64,000 nt of DNA from an uncultured Atopobium sp. (GTDB taxonomy: Bacteria > Actinomycetota > Coriobacteriia > Coriobacteriales > Atopobiaceae): contig CAKAPG010000002.1 of the NCBI GenBank assembly GCA_916715765.1, forward strand, positions 1-64,000, given 5' to 3'. Of this stretch, positions 1-9,481 are shown one piece after another. The position numbers and the translations under genes were made by a program. The notes beneath the pieces are model-generated. The model saw nothing but the letters and a program-made list of their open reading frames with translations. It was not told the origin of the DNA and did no database searches. The stretch's first letter is position 1. Each line of letters begins with the position of its first letter.

Positions 1-47
1 AGCAGCCATATAAACTGCTACGCTAAAAAAGTCTAACTTTTGGGGGT

Positions 48-90
48 CACATCAAATGCGGCCCCTCTTTTTTGTTGCGGATTTGATGTG
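48..90. repeat. Short inverted repeat at the left edge
   Basis: CACATCAAAT at 48-57 is matched by its reverse complement ATTTGATGTG at 81-90, with a C-rich and T-rich stretch between. It lies downstream of the DXS-like gene (minus strand). It could be a transcription end or an operator, but no convincing terminator T-run follows on the minus strand. The rest of 1-184 shows no gene. Confidence 0.35.
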
Positions 91-184
91 ATGGCGAGAA
101 GTGCGCGTGAAGCAGCGTCGGCCCGCGTGAAGCCGCTGCCGCCCAGGGATGGACGCCCGTATTGGCGCAGCGGAACGGCAGCGC

Positions 185-1942
185 CTACAGGCCTAGCACC
201 TGCTTGACGTCTGCGGCGATTAACTCGGGCTCCAAATGGCTTTCTCGCATAAGCTCTGCAACATTGACGCGGTCGTAGAAAGCCTTCTTGACGCCGTAGT
301 TCAGCACGCGTGCGGAAGAAGTTCCTAGGTAGCTGGCTATATTTTGTCCCCAGCCGCCCTCGATAATGCCGTCCTCAATGGTCACGATGACGTCGTGGTC
401 TTTTACCAGATTGTCGAGCAGATTTTGATCAACACCAGAGGCAAAGTATGGCTTAACCAGCGTGGCTTCAATTCCCAGGGTAGAACTAAGGGCCTCAACG
501 GTTTTCTCGCCAAGGTCGTAGAAATCGCCCAGGGCAAGAACGGCAACCTTGGAGCCCTGATGCGTGACCTCGTAGGTGTTGAGGTCATCGAAGTTTGTGC
601 GGACGGGGCTCTCGGCATGGACCACAGGACCGGAAGGAATTGCGATGTAGACGGGGTGTTTGTCCTGGTCAAGCGCCCAGTCAAGCATGGCAATGTACTC
701 CTCTGCGTTGGATGGCGCAAGGTATACCATGTTAGGAATGTTTGCGATCATGGAAATGCTACTGAGACCCTGGTGCGTGGCGGCCATCAAACCCTTAATG
801 GAGCCGGATCCCACGATAACCGCAGGATTCTGGTTAAGCGCCAGATCCTGGGTTAGCTGGTCGTAGGTGCGCTGGATGAAGGTTGCGCTTGAACCCCAAA
901 CCACGTGCGCACCCGCATGAGCTGCACCAGAAGCCATTGCAACTGCGGTTTCTTCGGCAATGCCCACGTCAAGGTAGTGCTTTCCTAGCTCTTCTCGACG
1001 TTCCTGCGTAAGACCAAGCAGGCCAGGAACAGCCGACATAAGCACCAAGAACTTTGGGTCAGTCTTTGCGCGCTTGAGGGCATACTCTGCAAAAATGCTG
1101 GCATACGACTCGGAAGAACCGGATGCAGGGCTCTGACCAGTCTGGATGTCAAACGGCATGTGCCAGTGCCACTTCTCCTTGTTTGCTTCTGCGGGAGCGT
1201 AGCCCTTGCCCTTGAGCGTATTGATGTGGACCACGACTGGATGAGTCGTATCTTTTACCTGTTCAAATGCGGCGATAAGAGCCTCGATGTCGTTGCCATC
1301 ATTGACATACAGGTAGTCCAGACCCATCGACTTGAAAAGGTTATTCTCGGCAGTTCCGTTAGTGCGACGCAGCTCAGCGAACTGGTCGTACATGCCACCG
1401 TGGTTCTCGGCGATGGACATCTGGTTATCGTTGAAGACGATGATAAAGTTGCTGTTCAGCTCGCCGGCAACGTTTAAACCCTCAAGAGCCTCGCCGCCGG
1501 ACATGGATCCGTCACCGATAACTGCGATGATGTTCTCCTTGCCGCCCATGATGTCGCGAGCCTTTGCCAGGCCAAGCGCCAGGCTGATGGACGTGGAAGT
1601 GTGGCCGATTTTGAAGAGATCGTGCGGGGTCTCGGCAGGATCAGTGTAAGGAGACACCGAGTCGTAAAGCGCGGGGTCCATGTATGCCTGCTTGCGGCCG
1701 GTGAGCATCTTGTGGGGATACGTCTGGTGCGAGACGTCGTAAACGATATGGTCAACGGGCGAATTGAATACGGTATGAAGCGCAATAGTTGCCTCGACGA
1801 TGCCAAAGTTTGGGCCAAAGTGGCCGCCGTGATTTGACTCCATGACCAGCAAGTTATCGCGAATCTCCTGCGCAAGCACCTTGCGAGCCTCCGCGTCCAG
1901 CTTCTTTACGTCTTCTGGTCCATTGATATTCTCTAGGTACAT
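185..1942 (-). CDS. dxs: 1-deoxy-D-xylulose-5-phosphate synthase-like thiamine-diphosphate enzyme
   Basis: This 585-residue protein has the DXS fold order: TPP-binding N-terminal half, pyrimidine-binding middle and transketolase C-terminal domain. The TPP motif begins with GDGSMSGGEA at residues 143-152 and ends with NDN near 171-173. The DXS hallmarks SHQTYPHK (71-78) and GHTSTSIS (113-120) are present. DXS joins pyruvate and glyceraldehyde 3-phosphate in the first step of the MEP isoprenoid pathway. The ATG at 1942 was chosen because AAAGAAAGG lies just upstream; the longer reading frame adds a low-complexity leader. The protein is shorter than canonical DXS (about 620), and its segment at about 97-112 differs from the usual SGFP-type sequence. 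It may therefore belong to a DXS-like side branch whose substrate is not certain. Confidence 0.75.
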   Translation of the reverse strand: MYLENINGPEDVKKLDAEARKVLAQEIRDNLLVMESNHGGHFGPNFGIVEATIALHTVFNSPVDHIVYDVSHQTYPHKMLTGRKQAYMDPALYDSVSPYTDPAETPHDLFKIGHTSTSISLALGLAKARDIMGGKENIIAVIGDGSMSGGEALEGLNVAGELNSNFIIVFNDNQMSIAENHGGMYDQFAELRRTNGTAENNLFKSMGLDYLYVNDGNDIEALIAAFEQVKDTTHPVVVHINTLKGKGYAPAEANKEKWHWHMPFDIQTGQSPASGSSESYASIFAEYALKRAKTDPKFLVLMSAVPGLLGLTQERREELGKHYLDVGIAEETAVAMASGAAHAGAHVVWGSSATFIQRTYDQLTQDLALNQNPAVIVGSGSIKGLMAATHQGLSSISMIANIPNMVYLAPSNAEEYIAMLDWALDQDKHPVYIAIPSGPVVHAESPVRTNFDDLNTYEVTHQGSKVAVLALGDFYDLGEKTVEALSSTLGIEATLVKPYFASGVDQNLLDNLVKDHDVIVTIEDGIIEGGWGQNIASYLGTSSARVLNYGVKKAFYDRVNVAELMRESHLEPELIAADVKQVLGL

Positions 1943-2251
1943 GTGCGGCCTTTCTTTAAACGATACAGAAATGAGCAGCTTGTTTGCTGTGTGACGTGCG
2001 GGATCCGCGGAGTGCGCAGGCTGCGCAGGGCGTGCGGGGTGCGCTAAGGGCGTGCACCTGCGGACAGCCATACCGTACGAGCGACACGTTAGACATGCAG
2101 GTCAAACGCGCAGGTCAAACGCACGACAATCTAAACATAACTTTAAAGTGCGAAGATACGTTCTTCGTTTACCCAGAACGCGTCCAAGAATTTCTCGAAA
2201 TTTGGCTTTTGCAGCATTACTTAGCTGCTTGCACTGTTTTGCTGATGGCCG

Positions 2252-2382
2252 AACACACCTATGTCAGATAATCTGTCAAAAAGACGTATACATGACGCTG
2301 AAAATAGCTAAGACATGCAGAATATCTTCATTAGGTGTGTAATATGCCCGTAATTGAGCAGATTATCTGACATAGATGTGTT
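2252..2382. repeat. MITE-like element with 24-bp terminal inverted repeats
   Basis: Positions 2252-2275 and 2359-2382 are inverted copies that differ at one of 24 positions, separated by 83 nt. The core reads CTATGTCAGATAATCTG. An extra inverted piece of the left end (AGGTGTGT) lies at about 2334-2341. It sits in the 793-bp spacer 1943-2735, whose 2390-2540 part is AT-rich and has no convincing gene. The form fits a miniature inverted-repeat element or a long regulatory hairpin. No transposase is present. Confidence 0.55.
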
Positions 2383-2630
2383 CCTTAGATACGGAATTTA
2401 TCGATAGTTAAATTTCTTATATATTTCTATTCATTATTCAGCATATTAATTGAAGTTTATACATATAAATGTATATCAGGCATTGGTACTCTTTAAATGT
2501 CAGACATTGAGCCCAGTTATCCGATTATCTTGATTAAAAGCTAATCAATTCTTCAGCGAGGCACGGCTAAGCTGCACCATTTTGTACGCCAAGCCTAAGA
2601 AACCGACGTTCAACCGCATTGCAGGAACAC

Positions 2631-2668
2631 AAAAGAACCCTCGCACCTGAGAAATGCGAGGGTTCTTG
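2631..2668 (-). terminator. Rho-independent terminator of the EF-G-like gene
   Basis: AAGAACCCTCGCA at 2633-2645 pairs perfectly with TGCGAGGGTTCTT at 2655-2667. On the minus strand the stem is followed by a T-rich tract. It lies 68 bases past the stop of the EF-G-like gene. Confidence 0.8.
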
Positions 2669-2735
2669 CTTGAAACGTTACATCTACCTGCGGCTCAGCG
2701 CTCGCGGCGCGTGCTGCGCCCGACGTACCTGCAGG

Positions 2736-4811
2736 TTAGCGCTCGCCGGCGGCGCGACGCTCGGCGTACTCGGCAGCAAGGCGAGCCTGGATATCGTGTG
2801 GCACCTGCTCGTATCCTGCCAGCTCAACGGTGTACTCGCCCGTTCCGCGCGAGAGGGACCTCAGCCTTGTAGCGTAATCGGTTACCTCAGCGTATGGAAT
2901 CGTCGCTTTAATGGTGGTCTCACCAGCGGAAACACCGGTGCCGGAAGACATTCCCTCTACGCGACCGCGAGAAGCGGAGACGTCGCCCATGACGGAGCCT
3001 GCGTAGCTGTCTGGAACGGTAATCTCCAGGTGAGCCATAGGCTCCAAGAGAACAGGTTCTGCCTGGTCAACAGCCTTCTGGAAACCAATGCGAGCAGCTG
3101 TCTTGAAGGCCATCTCGTTGGAGTCAACGGGATGGTAGGAGCCCTCGTAAACGGCAACCTTAACGTCAATCATAGGATAACCAGCCAAAACGCCTTCGCG
3201 CATGGTCTCCTGGACACCCTTATCGATGGCCGGGATGAAGCCGCGTGGAATGTGGCCGCCTACGATTTCGTCGACAAACTCGTAGCCTGCGTCTGGGTTT
3301 GGCTCAATGCGCAGCCAGCAGTCGCCGTACTGACCGGAGCCGCCGGTCTGCTTCTTATGCCTACCCTGAGCGCTTGCAACTCGACGGATCGTCTCGCGAT
3401 ATGGGATGCGAAGCGCAACTTTATGTGCGGAAACGCCGGCTCGCTGCTCAAGACGCTCGAGAAGAACGGCTACTTGTGCCTCACCAATTGCAGAGACAAT
3501 AGTCTGGCCGGTGTCCTCATCGCGCTCAACCTTAAGGGTTGGATCGGCGTCGGCGGCCTTCTCCAGGAACGCAAAGAGCTTGCCCTCGGTACCGCGCTCA
3601 TCGGGCTCAATAGCTGTGCGATACAAGGAGTTGGGGAACCTAAATGCGGCGGCCTCAACCTTACCGGTAACGGAGAGCGTATCGCCCGTCATGGCCTCAA
3701 GCTTAGGAACTACCACGATATCGCCAGCTGCGGCGGTGCTCACGTCAGCCGTCTCTTTGCCGCACATACGATACAGGTGAGAAAGGCGCTCAGGCTTGCG
3801 CGTGCGAGCGTTAATAAGCTCAGCACCTGCAGAAACGGTACCCGCAAGCACCTTTACAAAGGTAAGCTTGCCGTTCTGTGGATCTTGCAGCGACTTGAAA
3901 GCAAACGCAACAGGACGCTCGTCATCAGGTGAAATATCAAGTTGCTCGCCGTTGACCAGCGGAATGCGACCAAAGTCGGACATAGTTGGGAACCAGCCGT
4001 CAACAGCGTCAAGCAGGGAGATGACGCCCTCTTCGCGGACACAAGAGCCAGAGAAGACAGGAACAAAAATACGCTCCATAAGAGCCTTGCTCAACAGGCC
4101 TTCAAGCTCTTCCTGCGTAATCTCTCCGCCCTCAAGGTAGCGCATCATCAGCTCATCGTCGGCTTCAACAACCAGCTCGGTCAGAGCGGCACGTGCAGCC
4201 TGCGCTTCTGCTTGGAACTCGGCAGGAATATCGGTGACCTCAGGCTTTCCATCTACCAGCTTACGAGCCTTCTGATGGACAACGTCGATGATGCCAGAGA
4301 ATGCCTCTCCGGAACCCATTGGGATGGTCACTGCACCAAGTGAGGAGCCAAATCGATCCCGAAGCATGGCCATTGCGGTCTCATAGTCTGCATCAGGGCG
4401 ATCCAGGCGGTTGATGAACAGCGCACGGGACAGAGAAAGATCCTCAGCGGCAAACCAAAGCCTGGTGGTAATAGTGCCAGGTCCACTAGCTGCATCAACG
4501 ACAAACAGCGCGGTCTCAACGGCGCTCATTGCCGCATAGGCGTCGCCTACAAAGTCAGGATAGCACGGTGCGTCAAGTACGTTAATGCGTGTATTTTCCC
4601 AGGTAATTGGTGCAATAGTGGTAGAGATAGAGAATCCGCGCTCTGACTCTTGTGAATCGTAATCAAGCGTGGGCTTTGTGCCTGCGTGGCCGCCTAAACG
4701 AGTGGTCGCACCCGTCAGATGCAGCATTGCCTCGGCAAGCATGGTTTTGCCCACGCCACCTTGGCCCACCAGGACCACATTCTTTACCTTAGATACATTC
4801 TTTTCGGCCAT
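2736..4811 (-). CDS. EF-G-like translational GTPase (FusA2 type)
   Basis: This 691-residue protein has the EF-G domain layout: GTPase domain (about 10-270), beta-barrel domain II (about 310-390), and EF-G domains III-V to the C-terminus. The G1 loop is GQGGVGKT (16-23), where ordinary EF-G has GHVDAGKT. G3 is DAPCYPDF (80-87) instead of DTPGHVDF, and G4 is NRLD (134-137) instead of NKxD. These changes match the second EF-G-like family of actinobacteria and others, whose role in translation is less defined than that of FusA. The gene stands alone, with its own terminator. It is unlikely to be the housekeeping EF-G, given the altered catalytic loop: the G3 histidine position is occupied by Tyr. 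Confidence 0.8.
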   Translation of the reverse strand: MAEKNVSKVKNVVLVGQGGVGKTMLAEAMLHLTGATTRLGGHAGTKPTLDYDSQESERGFSISTTIAPITWENTRINVLDAPCYPDFVGDAYAAMSAVETALFVVDAASGPGTITTRLWFAAEDLSLSRALFINRLDRPDADYETAMAMLRDRFGSSLGAVTIPMGSGEAFSGIIDVVHQKARKLVDGKPEVTDIPAEFQAEAQAARAALTELVVEADDELMMRYLEGGEITQEELEGLLSKALMERIFVPVFSGSCVREEGVISLLDAVDGWFPTMSDFGRIPLVNGEQLDISPDDERPVAFAFKSLQDPQNGKLTFVKVLAGTVSAGAELINARTRKPERLSHLYRMCGKETADVSTAAAGDIVVVPKLEAMTGDTLSVTGKVEAAAFRFPNSLYRTAIEPDERGTEGKLFAFLEKAADADPTLKVERDEDTGQTIVSAIGEAQVAVLLERLEQRAGVSAHKVALRIPYRETIRRVASAQGRHKKQTGGSGQYGDCWLRIEPNPDAGYEFVDEIVGGHIPRGFIPAIDKGVQETMREGVLAGYPMIDVKVAVYEGSYHPVDSNEMAFKTAARIGFQKAVDQAEPVLLEPMAHLEITVPDSYAGSVMGDVSASRGRVEGMSSGTGVSAGETTIKATIPYAEVTDYATRLRSLSRGTGEYTVELAGYEQVPHDIQARLAAEYAERRAAGER

Positions 4812-4950
4812 GATGCCTCCTCTGACTGCGGTAAGCAGCCGAGAAGGTCAGCCGATAGTACGCGCCCGAGTCTAGCGCGATATGCTTCGGCCCTTCCTGC
4901 TACTTACCGAACAAGAAAACCTCTAGCCACCCTACCGTACCGCAAAGCAC

Positions 4951-4993
4951 AAAAAGAGACACCCACCATTCGATAAACGACATGTGGTGGGTG
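4951..4993 (-). terminator. Terminator of the SPFH-ABC operon
   Basis: CACCCACCA at 4960-4968 pairs with TGGTGGGTG at 4985-4993. On the minus strand the stem is followed by CTCTTTTTG. It lies about 90 bases past the ABC permease stop. Confidence 0.75.
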
Positions 4994-5085
4994 CCTCAAA
5001 GTTTCTTCTCGCCAGGAGAATTTTTACTGTTATCGCAGGTAAATGCCATAGAATTTCACAGCACTACCCTTGTGCATCACAAAAG

Positions 5086-6930
5086 TTAAATTCTGACTCC
5101 TCGGTGAACGGTGTTGTTAAAGATAAGGAAGCCGATAATTGCGTTCACCAGTGACAGCGTAACAAAGATAATATTTGGCAGAGTCTCGTTAATCACGCCT
5201 GTTGACGAGCTAAATGACTCGATAACCGGCAGAATCATCATCATGAACGTGCCGCCAATGACAAACATGGAGCCTAACGTGCCCGCAAGAGAAGACACCG
5301 TGACCGAAAGGCTTCTCTTGGTGATATCGACAACGGAAGTCCAATCAAAGTTTGGTCGGCGAATATCAATGGCCAGGCCCACGTTAGACACAAGGAACAC
5401 AATGCAGAGTGGCAGAATGACGTTTCTCAGCGCCGTTTCAATGGTGATGTGACCAGGAATCAGGAAGAAAATCTGAGTCAACACACTGAAGAATGCCACA
5501 TAAAGCATGTTAACAGCAATCTTTGCGCCAAAAATCTGCTTTGGGGATACAGGCATGGTTGCCATCAGCCAGTTTGAACGGCCCTCCAGCGAGTATGAAA
5601 TAGCAGCAGAGTTGGCAGCGCAGAACATCGAGGTGCCAAACCAGGTGGTTATCATGCCAAAAATGGTTCTTGCCAAAGGTAGATAGCGCGGAACCTCGGA
5701 CGCAGGAACAAAATAGGCCACGATAGACGACGTGCTAAAGAACAGAGAAATAAAGGCGAGAATAACCATCAGCAAGCAGCCAAAAAGCATGTTTATAAAG
5801 ACTGCTGGATAACCCGTGATGGTCTGAATCTCTTTTCTGATCAGAGCAACAAATGGTGTTGCAGACTTGGTGGAAATCTGTTTGGTGGTGAACTTCTTCT
5901 GGACCTTATCCTCGCTTACCAGCGCATTAATGCGGTCGTTGAAGCGAGAAATGATTGCCACAATTGCTGCAGGAGTTCCAACAGAAACCAGGACAAACAG
6001 CAAGAAACTGACAAGGGAGCCGGAGTTAAAGAAATCCGCAATCCACAGTGATGGAAGGTAAACTACGCCAACTGAACTTGCAACGCTAAATACGGTGTTC
6101 CGGAAGTTATCCACCACACCTGGGACAAACTTGTCTGCATTGAAAGATACCGTAAAGATAAAGAACAGATACGCGACCATAAACAGAAGACCGAACGCTC
6201 CGCCGATGACCACTCCGAGGGACTTGAAGTGCAGCTTTGCAGCAAGGGCAGCAACCACAAAAGCCAAGAGAATTGCAGCAGAAACCGCAAGGTTAGGCCC
6301 AAGAAGAAGCGCGAACAAGGCACCAATCAAGCGTGGAAGTGTAACAGCCTCAAAGGTGAAGTAAGCCAAAAAGACTGGCAACATAATGGTGATGGACCAG
6401 ATACCCTCGGCAGCATACAAAGCGGCGATGCGAGAATAAATAATGGTGCTCTTTTTGATTGGAAGCGACATGATAAAGTCGTAATCCTTGTACGCAAAAA
6501 GCACGCCATTGGCCTTTACAAACGTCAAAATAACACCAGGTAGAGCGCCAACAAGAATTCCTGCCAGAGGAAGCAGCCTTGTGAAGCCAGCAATGGCTAG
6601 AGTTGTCGCAATACCGTAAATGTAAACCATCATGAAGAGCGTGCCAACAACTACAAAAATACCACCGACAATAGGCAGAGCGTTTGCGCCAACCTTTTTC
6701 TCAAAATTCTTTCGAGCACCTATAACCTGCGTAGTCCAAATCATGGTGATCTGAACCTTAAGCAGCATCCAGAACACTTTGAGATCGGAAGGCAGTTTGA
6801 GCTCAGAGCGATTGAGAACAGGAACTTGACCAGCGCTTACTTGAGCTGGAATAAACACATCTCCTGAGAGCTGCAAGTTCTGCTCAGGCACATCGGGGCG
6901 CTGAGGAGCCTGTGGAACGTTGTTTGCCAT
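5086..6930 (-). CDS. ABC-2 type transporter, permease subunit
   Basis: This 614-residue polytopic membrane protein has a hydrophilic N-terminus of about 45 residues, then roughly a dozen hydrophobic segments in two clusters separated by a soluble stretch around 330-370. The large two-part form resembles ABC-2 exporter permeases encoded with a separate ATPase. The ATPase gene lies immediately upstream (stop at 6933), so the two are almost certainly co-translated. The start is preceded by AAGGAGAACTAATC. The exported substrate cannot be read from the sequence; bacteriocin or peptide resistance and cell-envelope export are guesses. Confidence 0.8.
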   Translation of the reverse strand: MANNVPQAPQRPDVPEQNLQLSGDVFIPAQVSAGQVPVLNRSELKLPSDLKVFWMLLKVQITMIWTTQVIGARKNFEKKVGANALPIVGGIFVVVGTLFMMVYIYGIATTLAIAGFTRLLPLAGILVGALPGVILTFVKANGVLFAYKDYDFIMSLPIKKSTIIYSRIAALYAAEGIWSITIMLPVFLAYFTFEAVTLPRLIGALFALLLGPNLAVSAAILLAFVVAALAAKLHFKSLGVVIGGAFGLLFMVAYLFFIFTVSFNADKFVPGVVDNFRNTVFSVASSVGVVYLPSLWIADFFNSGSLVSFLLFVLVSVGTPAAIVAIISRFNDRINALVSEDKVQKKFTTKQISTKSATPFVALIRKEIQTITGYPAVFINMLFGCLLMVILAFISLFFSTSSIVAYFVPASEVPRYLPLARTIFGMITTWFGTSMFCAANSAAISYSLEGRSNWLMATMPVSPKQIFGAKIAVNMLYVAFFSVLTQIFFLIPGHITIETALRNVILPLCIVFLVSNVGLAIDIRRPNFDWTSVVDITKRSLSVTVSSLAGTLGSMFVIGGTFMMMILPVIESFSSSTGVINETLPNIIFVTLSLVNAIIGFLIFNNTVHRGVRI

Positions 6931-6932
6931 GA

Positions 6933-8147
6933 TTAGTTCTCCTTAGGGAAGGAAGGAGGAACTGGAGCGCCTGGAGGAACTGGTGCTCCGGGCACGGTTG
7001 GAGCCGCAGGAGCCGCTGGTGCTGCAGGTGCTGCTGGTGCCGCAGGTGCTGCTGGTGCGGCGGGAGCTGCGGGCGCTGCAGATGCTGCCGGTGCAGCGGG
7101 GGCCGCAGGTGCAGCGGGGGCCGCAGGTGCAGCAGGTGTAGCCGCTACAGGCGCGCCAGGAATGACTGGCTGAACAGCGGCGCCGTCCTTTGTGGTGGCC
7201 ATATCCTGAGCAATCTCGGCAGAAACACCAGGAGCGCCGACCTCAAGGCCAAGGAAGACCTCCTCAAGAGAAGCGTTACCGCGAATCTCGTCCGTTTTGC
7301 CTGCAGCAAGAAGCTTACCCTGACGAATAATTGCAATTTTATTGCAGAGTTTCTCGACAACTTCAAGAACGTGTGACGAGAAGAACACGGCAGATCCGCG
7401 GTCAGCAAGCTCATGCAGCATTTTCTTTAGCTCGAAGCTTGCTGCTGGATCCAGGCCAACAAACGGCTCGTCCAAAATGATGAGCTTTGGCTCGTGGAGC
7501 AGGGCGGAAATCAGAACCAGCTTCTGCTTCATACCGTGAGAGTAGCTGCCAATAGCATTTGCCAGGGAATCAGTGATACCCAAGCGATTGGCCAACGTAG
7601 TAATGCGCTCGACGCGGTTCTCCGCAGGAACGCCAAAAATGTCACTGACGTAATTGAGGTACTTAATGCCGCTCATGAACTCGTAAATGTCTGGGTTATC
7701 TGGGACGTAAGCGATGACCTGCTTTGTTCCTACAGGGTCAACCAGCACGTTCTTGGAGTCCACAAAGATGACGCCGCCCTCAAATGGCTGAGCACCAACG
7801 ATGGACTTGATAAGCGTGGTTTTACCTGCGCCGTTGTGGCCGATAAAACCGTAGATGTCGCCAGGCATGACATCGAGCGAAAGATCAGAAACGGCCACCT
7901 TAGAGCCGTACTTCTTAGTGAAGTGCTGAACGCTCAACACGGGAACAACCTCGCCAGGAGCCGCTGGGGCTGGAGCTGGGGCTGGGACTGGGGCTGGAGC
8001 TGGGGCCGGTGCAGCAGAAGCTGCAGGCGCAGTAGGCGTAGCGGCGGGAGCAGCTGGTGCGGGAGCCGCAGGAGCAGCAGGAGCTGCGGGTGCGGCAGGA
8101 GGTACGGGAGCATTAGGAACGGGTGGCTGTGGGATGTTATCGGCCAT
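6933..8147 (-). CDS. ABC transporter ATP-binding protein with Pro/Ala-rich tails at both ends
   Basis: This 404-residue protein carries an ABC ATPase core at about residues 68-300, with Walker A GHNGAGKTT, a degenerate signature SHGMKQK, Walker B LIILDEPFVGLD and a switch His in FFSSHVLE. It should power the permease encoded 2 nt downstream. The first 65 or so residues and the last 85 are built almost only of Pro and Ala, with long runs of a PAA unit at the C-terminus. Such tails are absent from the usual 230-300 residue ATPases of this type. They are predicted to be disordered or rod-like and may tether the ATPase or reach a partner. The DUF4013 protein at 47879-49297 has a similar tail. Confidence 0.85.
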   Translation of the reverse strand: MADNIPQPPVPNAPVPPAAPAAPAAPAAPAPAAPAATPTAPAASAAPAPAPAPVPAPAPAPAAPGEVVPVLSVQHFTKKYGSKVAVSDLSLDVMPGDIYGFIGHNGAGKTTLIKSIVGAQPFEGGVIFVDSKNVLVDPVGTKQVIAYVPDNPDIYEFMSGIKYLNYVSDIFGVPAENRVERITTLANRLGITDSLANAIGSYSHGMKQKLVLISALLHEPKLIILDEPFVGLDPAASFELKKMLHELADRGSAVFFSSHVLEVVEKLCNKIAIIRQGKLLAAGKTDEIRGNASLEEVFLGLEVGAPGVSAEIAQDMATTKDGAAVQPVIPGAPVAATPAAPAAPAAPAAPAAPAASAAPAAPAAPAAPAAPAAPAAPAAPAAPTVPGAPVPPGAPVPPSFPKEN

Positions 8148-8148
8148 G

Positions 8149-8349
8149 TTAGTTTCCTTCTTCCATCTTATCTATCTTGTTCACACGAGTGTCTTGAACT
8201 TTTGGAGAGCGCTTTGCTCTTCTCAGGGCATCGCGAAGAATCCATTCTACCTGAGCGTTAGTTGAACGCATGTCGTCTTGTGCCCAGCGTTCAACCGCCT
8301 CCCAGACTTCTGGAGCAACACGAAGTGGATATTGTTTGCGAGGTGCCAT
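8149..8349 (-). CDS. Small ribbon-helix-helix (Arc-like) DNA-binding protein
   Basis: This 66-residue protein has the RHH pattern. A short strand KQYPLRVAPEVWEAVERWA is followed by a helix with NAQVEWILRDALRRA, as in Arc/HicB-type DNA-binding domains, then a basic tail. It lies between the SPFH gene and the ABC genes, ending 1 nt before the ATPase start, so it is probably the local regulator of the operon. The region just upstream of its ATG overlaps one copy of the TTCTCGCC motif (8354-8361) and has only a weak ribosome binding site. A toxin partner is not visible. Confidence 0.75.
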   Translation of the reverse strand: MAPRKQYPLRVAPEVWEAVERWAQDDMRSTNAQVEWILRDALRRAKRSPKVQDTRVNKIDKMEEGN

Positions 8350-8366
8350 GGGTTTCTCGCCATGCT

Positions 8367-9356
8367 TTACTGCTGCAAGGAACCGGTGTTAAGCACAGGC
8401 TGAGCCTCGGACTCGCCGCAGAGAACAACCATAAGGTTGGAAGCCATAACGGCCTTGCGATCCTCGTCGAACTCAACAACGCCATTCTCGGAAAGCTGAG
8501 TGAGGGCCATGTCAACCATGGAAACGGCGCCCTCGACAATCTTTTTACGTGCAGCGATGATTGCCTCTGCCTGCTGGCGGCGGAGCATTGCCTGCGCAAT
8601 CTCAGGAGCGTAGGACAGGTGCGTGAGGCGAGCGTCGTCAACGGTGATACCAGCGACGGAAAGGTTGCGGCTCAACTCAGACTGAAGCGCCTCGGAAACT
8701 TCCTCGATGTTGGAGCGCAGAGTAATTGCGGTGTTGGACTCGGACTCATCCTCCATGTGGTCGTAGCTGTAGATGCTAGCGACGTGCCTGAGCGCGGTCT
8801 CTGCCTGCATAGCAACGTAGCTGTCGTAGTCGTCGACGTCAAAGAGAGCCTTTGCGGTATCGCTGACGCGCCAAACAACAACCTCGGCGATCTCGATCGG
8901 GTTGCCCATACGGTCGTTGACCTTGAGGACGTCGCCGTTCAGCGTGCGAGCACGGGTGGAAATGATGGAGGTGTGCACGTTTACACTGGGAGTAACGCCT
9001 GCAGCGAGAGAAGAAAGGTCACCCATGTTTGTAGAAAGAGTCTTGGCGTAGTAAGGATTTGCCCAACGGAGACCCTCGTCCTTAACGGTGCCAATATACT
9101 TACCAAACAGCACGCACACCTTTGCCTGACCAGGCTGAAGGCTGAATAGTCCGCTCGAAACAAACAGGCCTGCAAAGAAGAACACCAGTGCACCAATAAT
9201 GCTTGGGAATGATGGATCCAGGCGAGGATTTCTGTCTGCAGCAATAGCGCTGAATACAAAATTAGCCAAAAATAGGGCTGCAACTGCAAAAAGAGCAATG
9301 GTAATCAGCAGGAATAGCCAACCACTCTTGGACTTAATAATTTTCTCGGTGCTCAT
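8367..9356 (-). CDS. SPFH/Band 7 domain membrane protein
   Basis: This 329-residue protein has two N-terminal hydrophobic segments (about 12-37 and 50-74), then an SPFH (stomatin/prohibitin/flotillin) domain to about 290. The helix-rich end contains [18 protein letters not shown], typical of the family. SPFH proteins form large membrane-bound assemblies that organise membrane domains and affect proteolysis or transport. The ATG at 9356 was chosen for GGAGATCTT upstream, over the first in-frame ATG. It is the first gene of an operon with the RHH regulator and the ABC transporter. That suggests a membrane-stress or antimicrobial-peptide role, which is inferred. Confidence 0.85.
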   Translation of the reverse strand: MSTEKIIKSKSGWLFLLITIALFAVAALFLANFVFSAIAADRNPRLDPSFPSIIGALVFFFAGLFVSSGLFSLQPGQAKVCVLFGKYIGTVKDEGLRWANPYYAKTLSTNMGDLSSLAAGVTPSVNVHTSIISTRARTLNGDVLKVNDRMGNPIEIAEVVVWRVSDTAKALFDVDDYDSYVAMQAETALRHVASIYSYDHMEDESESNTAITLRSNIEEVSEALQSELSRNLSVAGITVDDARLTHLSYAPEIAQAMLRRQQAEAIIAARKKIVEGAVSMVDMALTQLSENGVVEFDEDRKAVMASNLMVVLCGESEAQPVLNTGSLQQ

Positions 9357-9481
9357 AAGATCTCCTTTGTGACAATGAGCCATCTGTTGGCATCATTGTG
9401 ATATCACATTGATTACAAGTCAACAGAAATTTTTATTTAAATGTTGTTTAAAAATTGCAGGTGAGAGGGTGGTTTTGTTGG

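Noticed and set aside
2619..3932. Long open frame of 437 codons on the plus strand
   Set aside because: It is antisense to the EF-G-like gene, which has clear family motifs; its product is low-quality sequence without a ribosome binding site.
7494..8261. 255-codon plus-strand frame with Trp/Ser/Arg-rich repeats
   Set aside because: It is the complement of the Pro/Ala repeat DNA of the ABC ATPase, not a gene.
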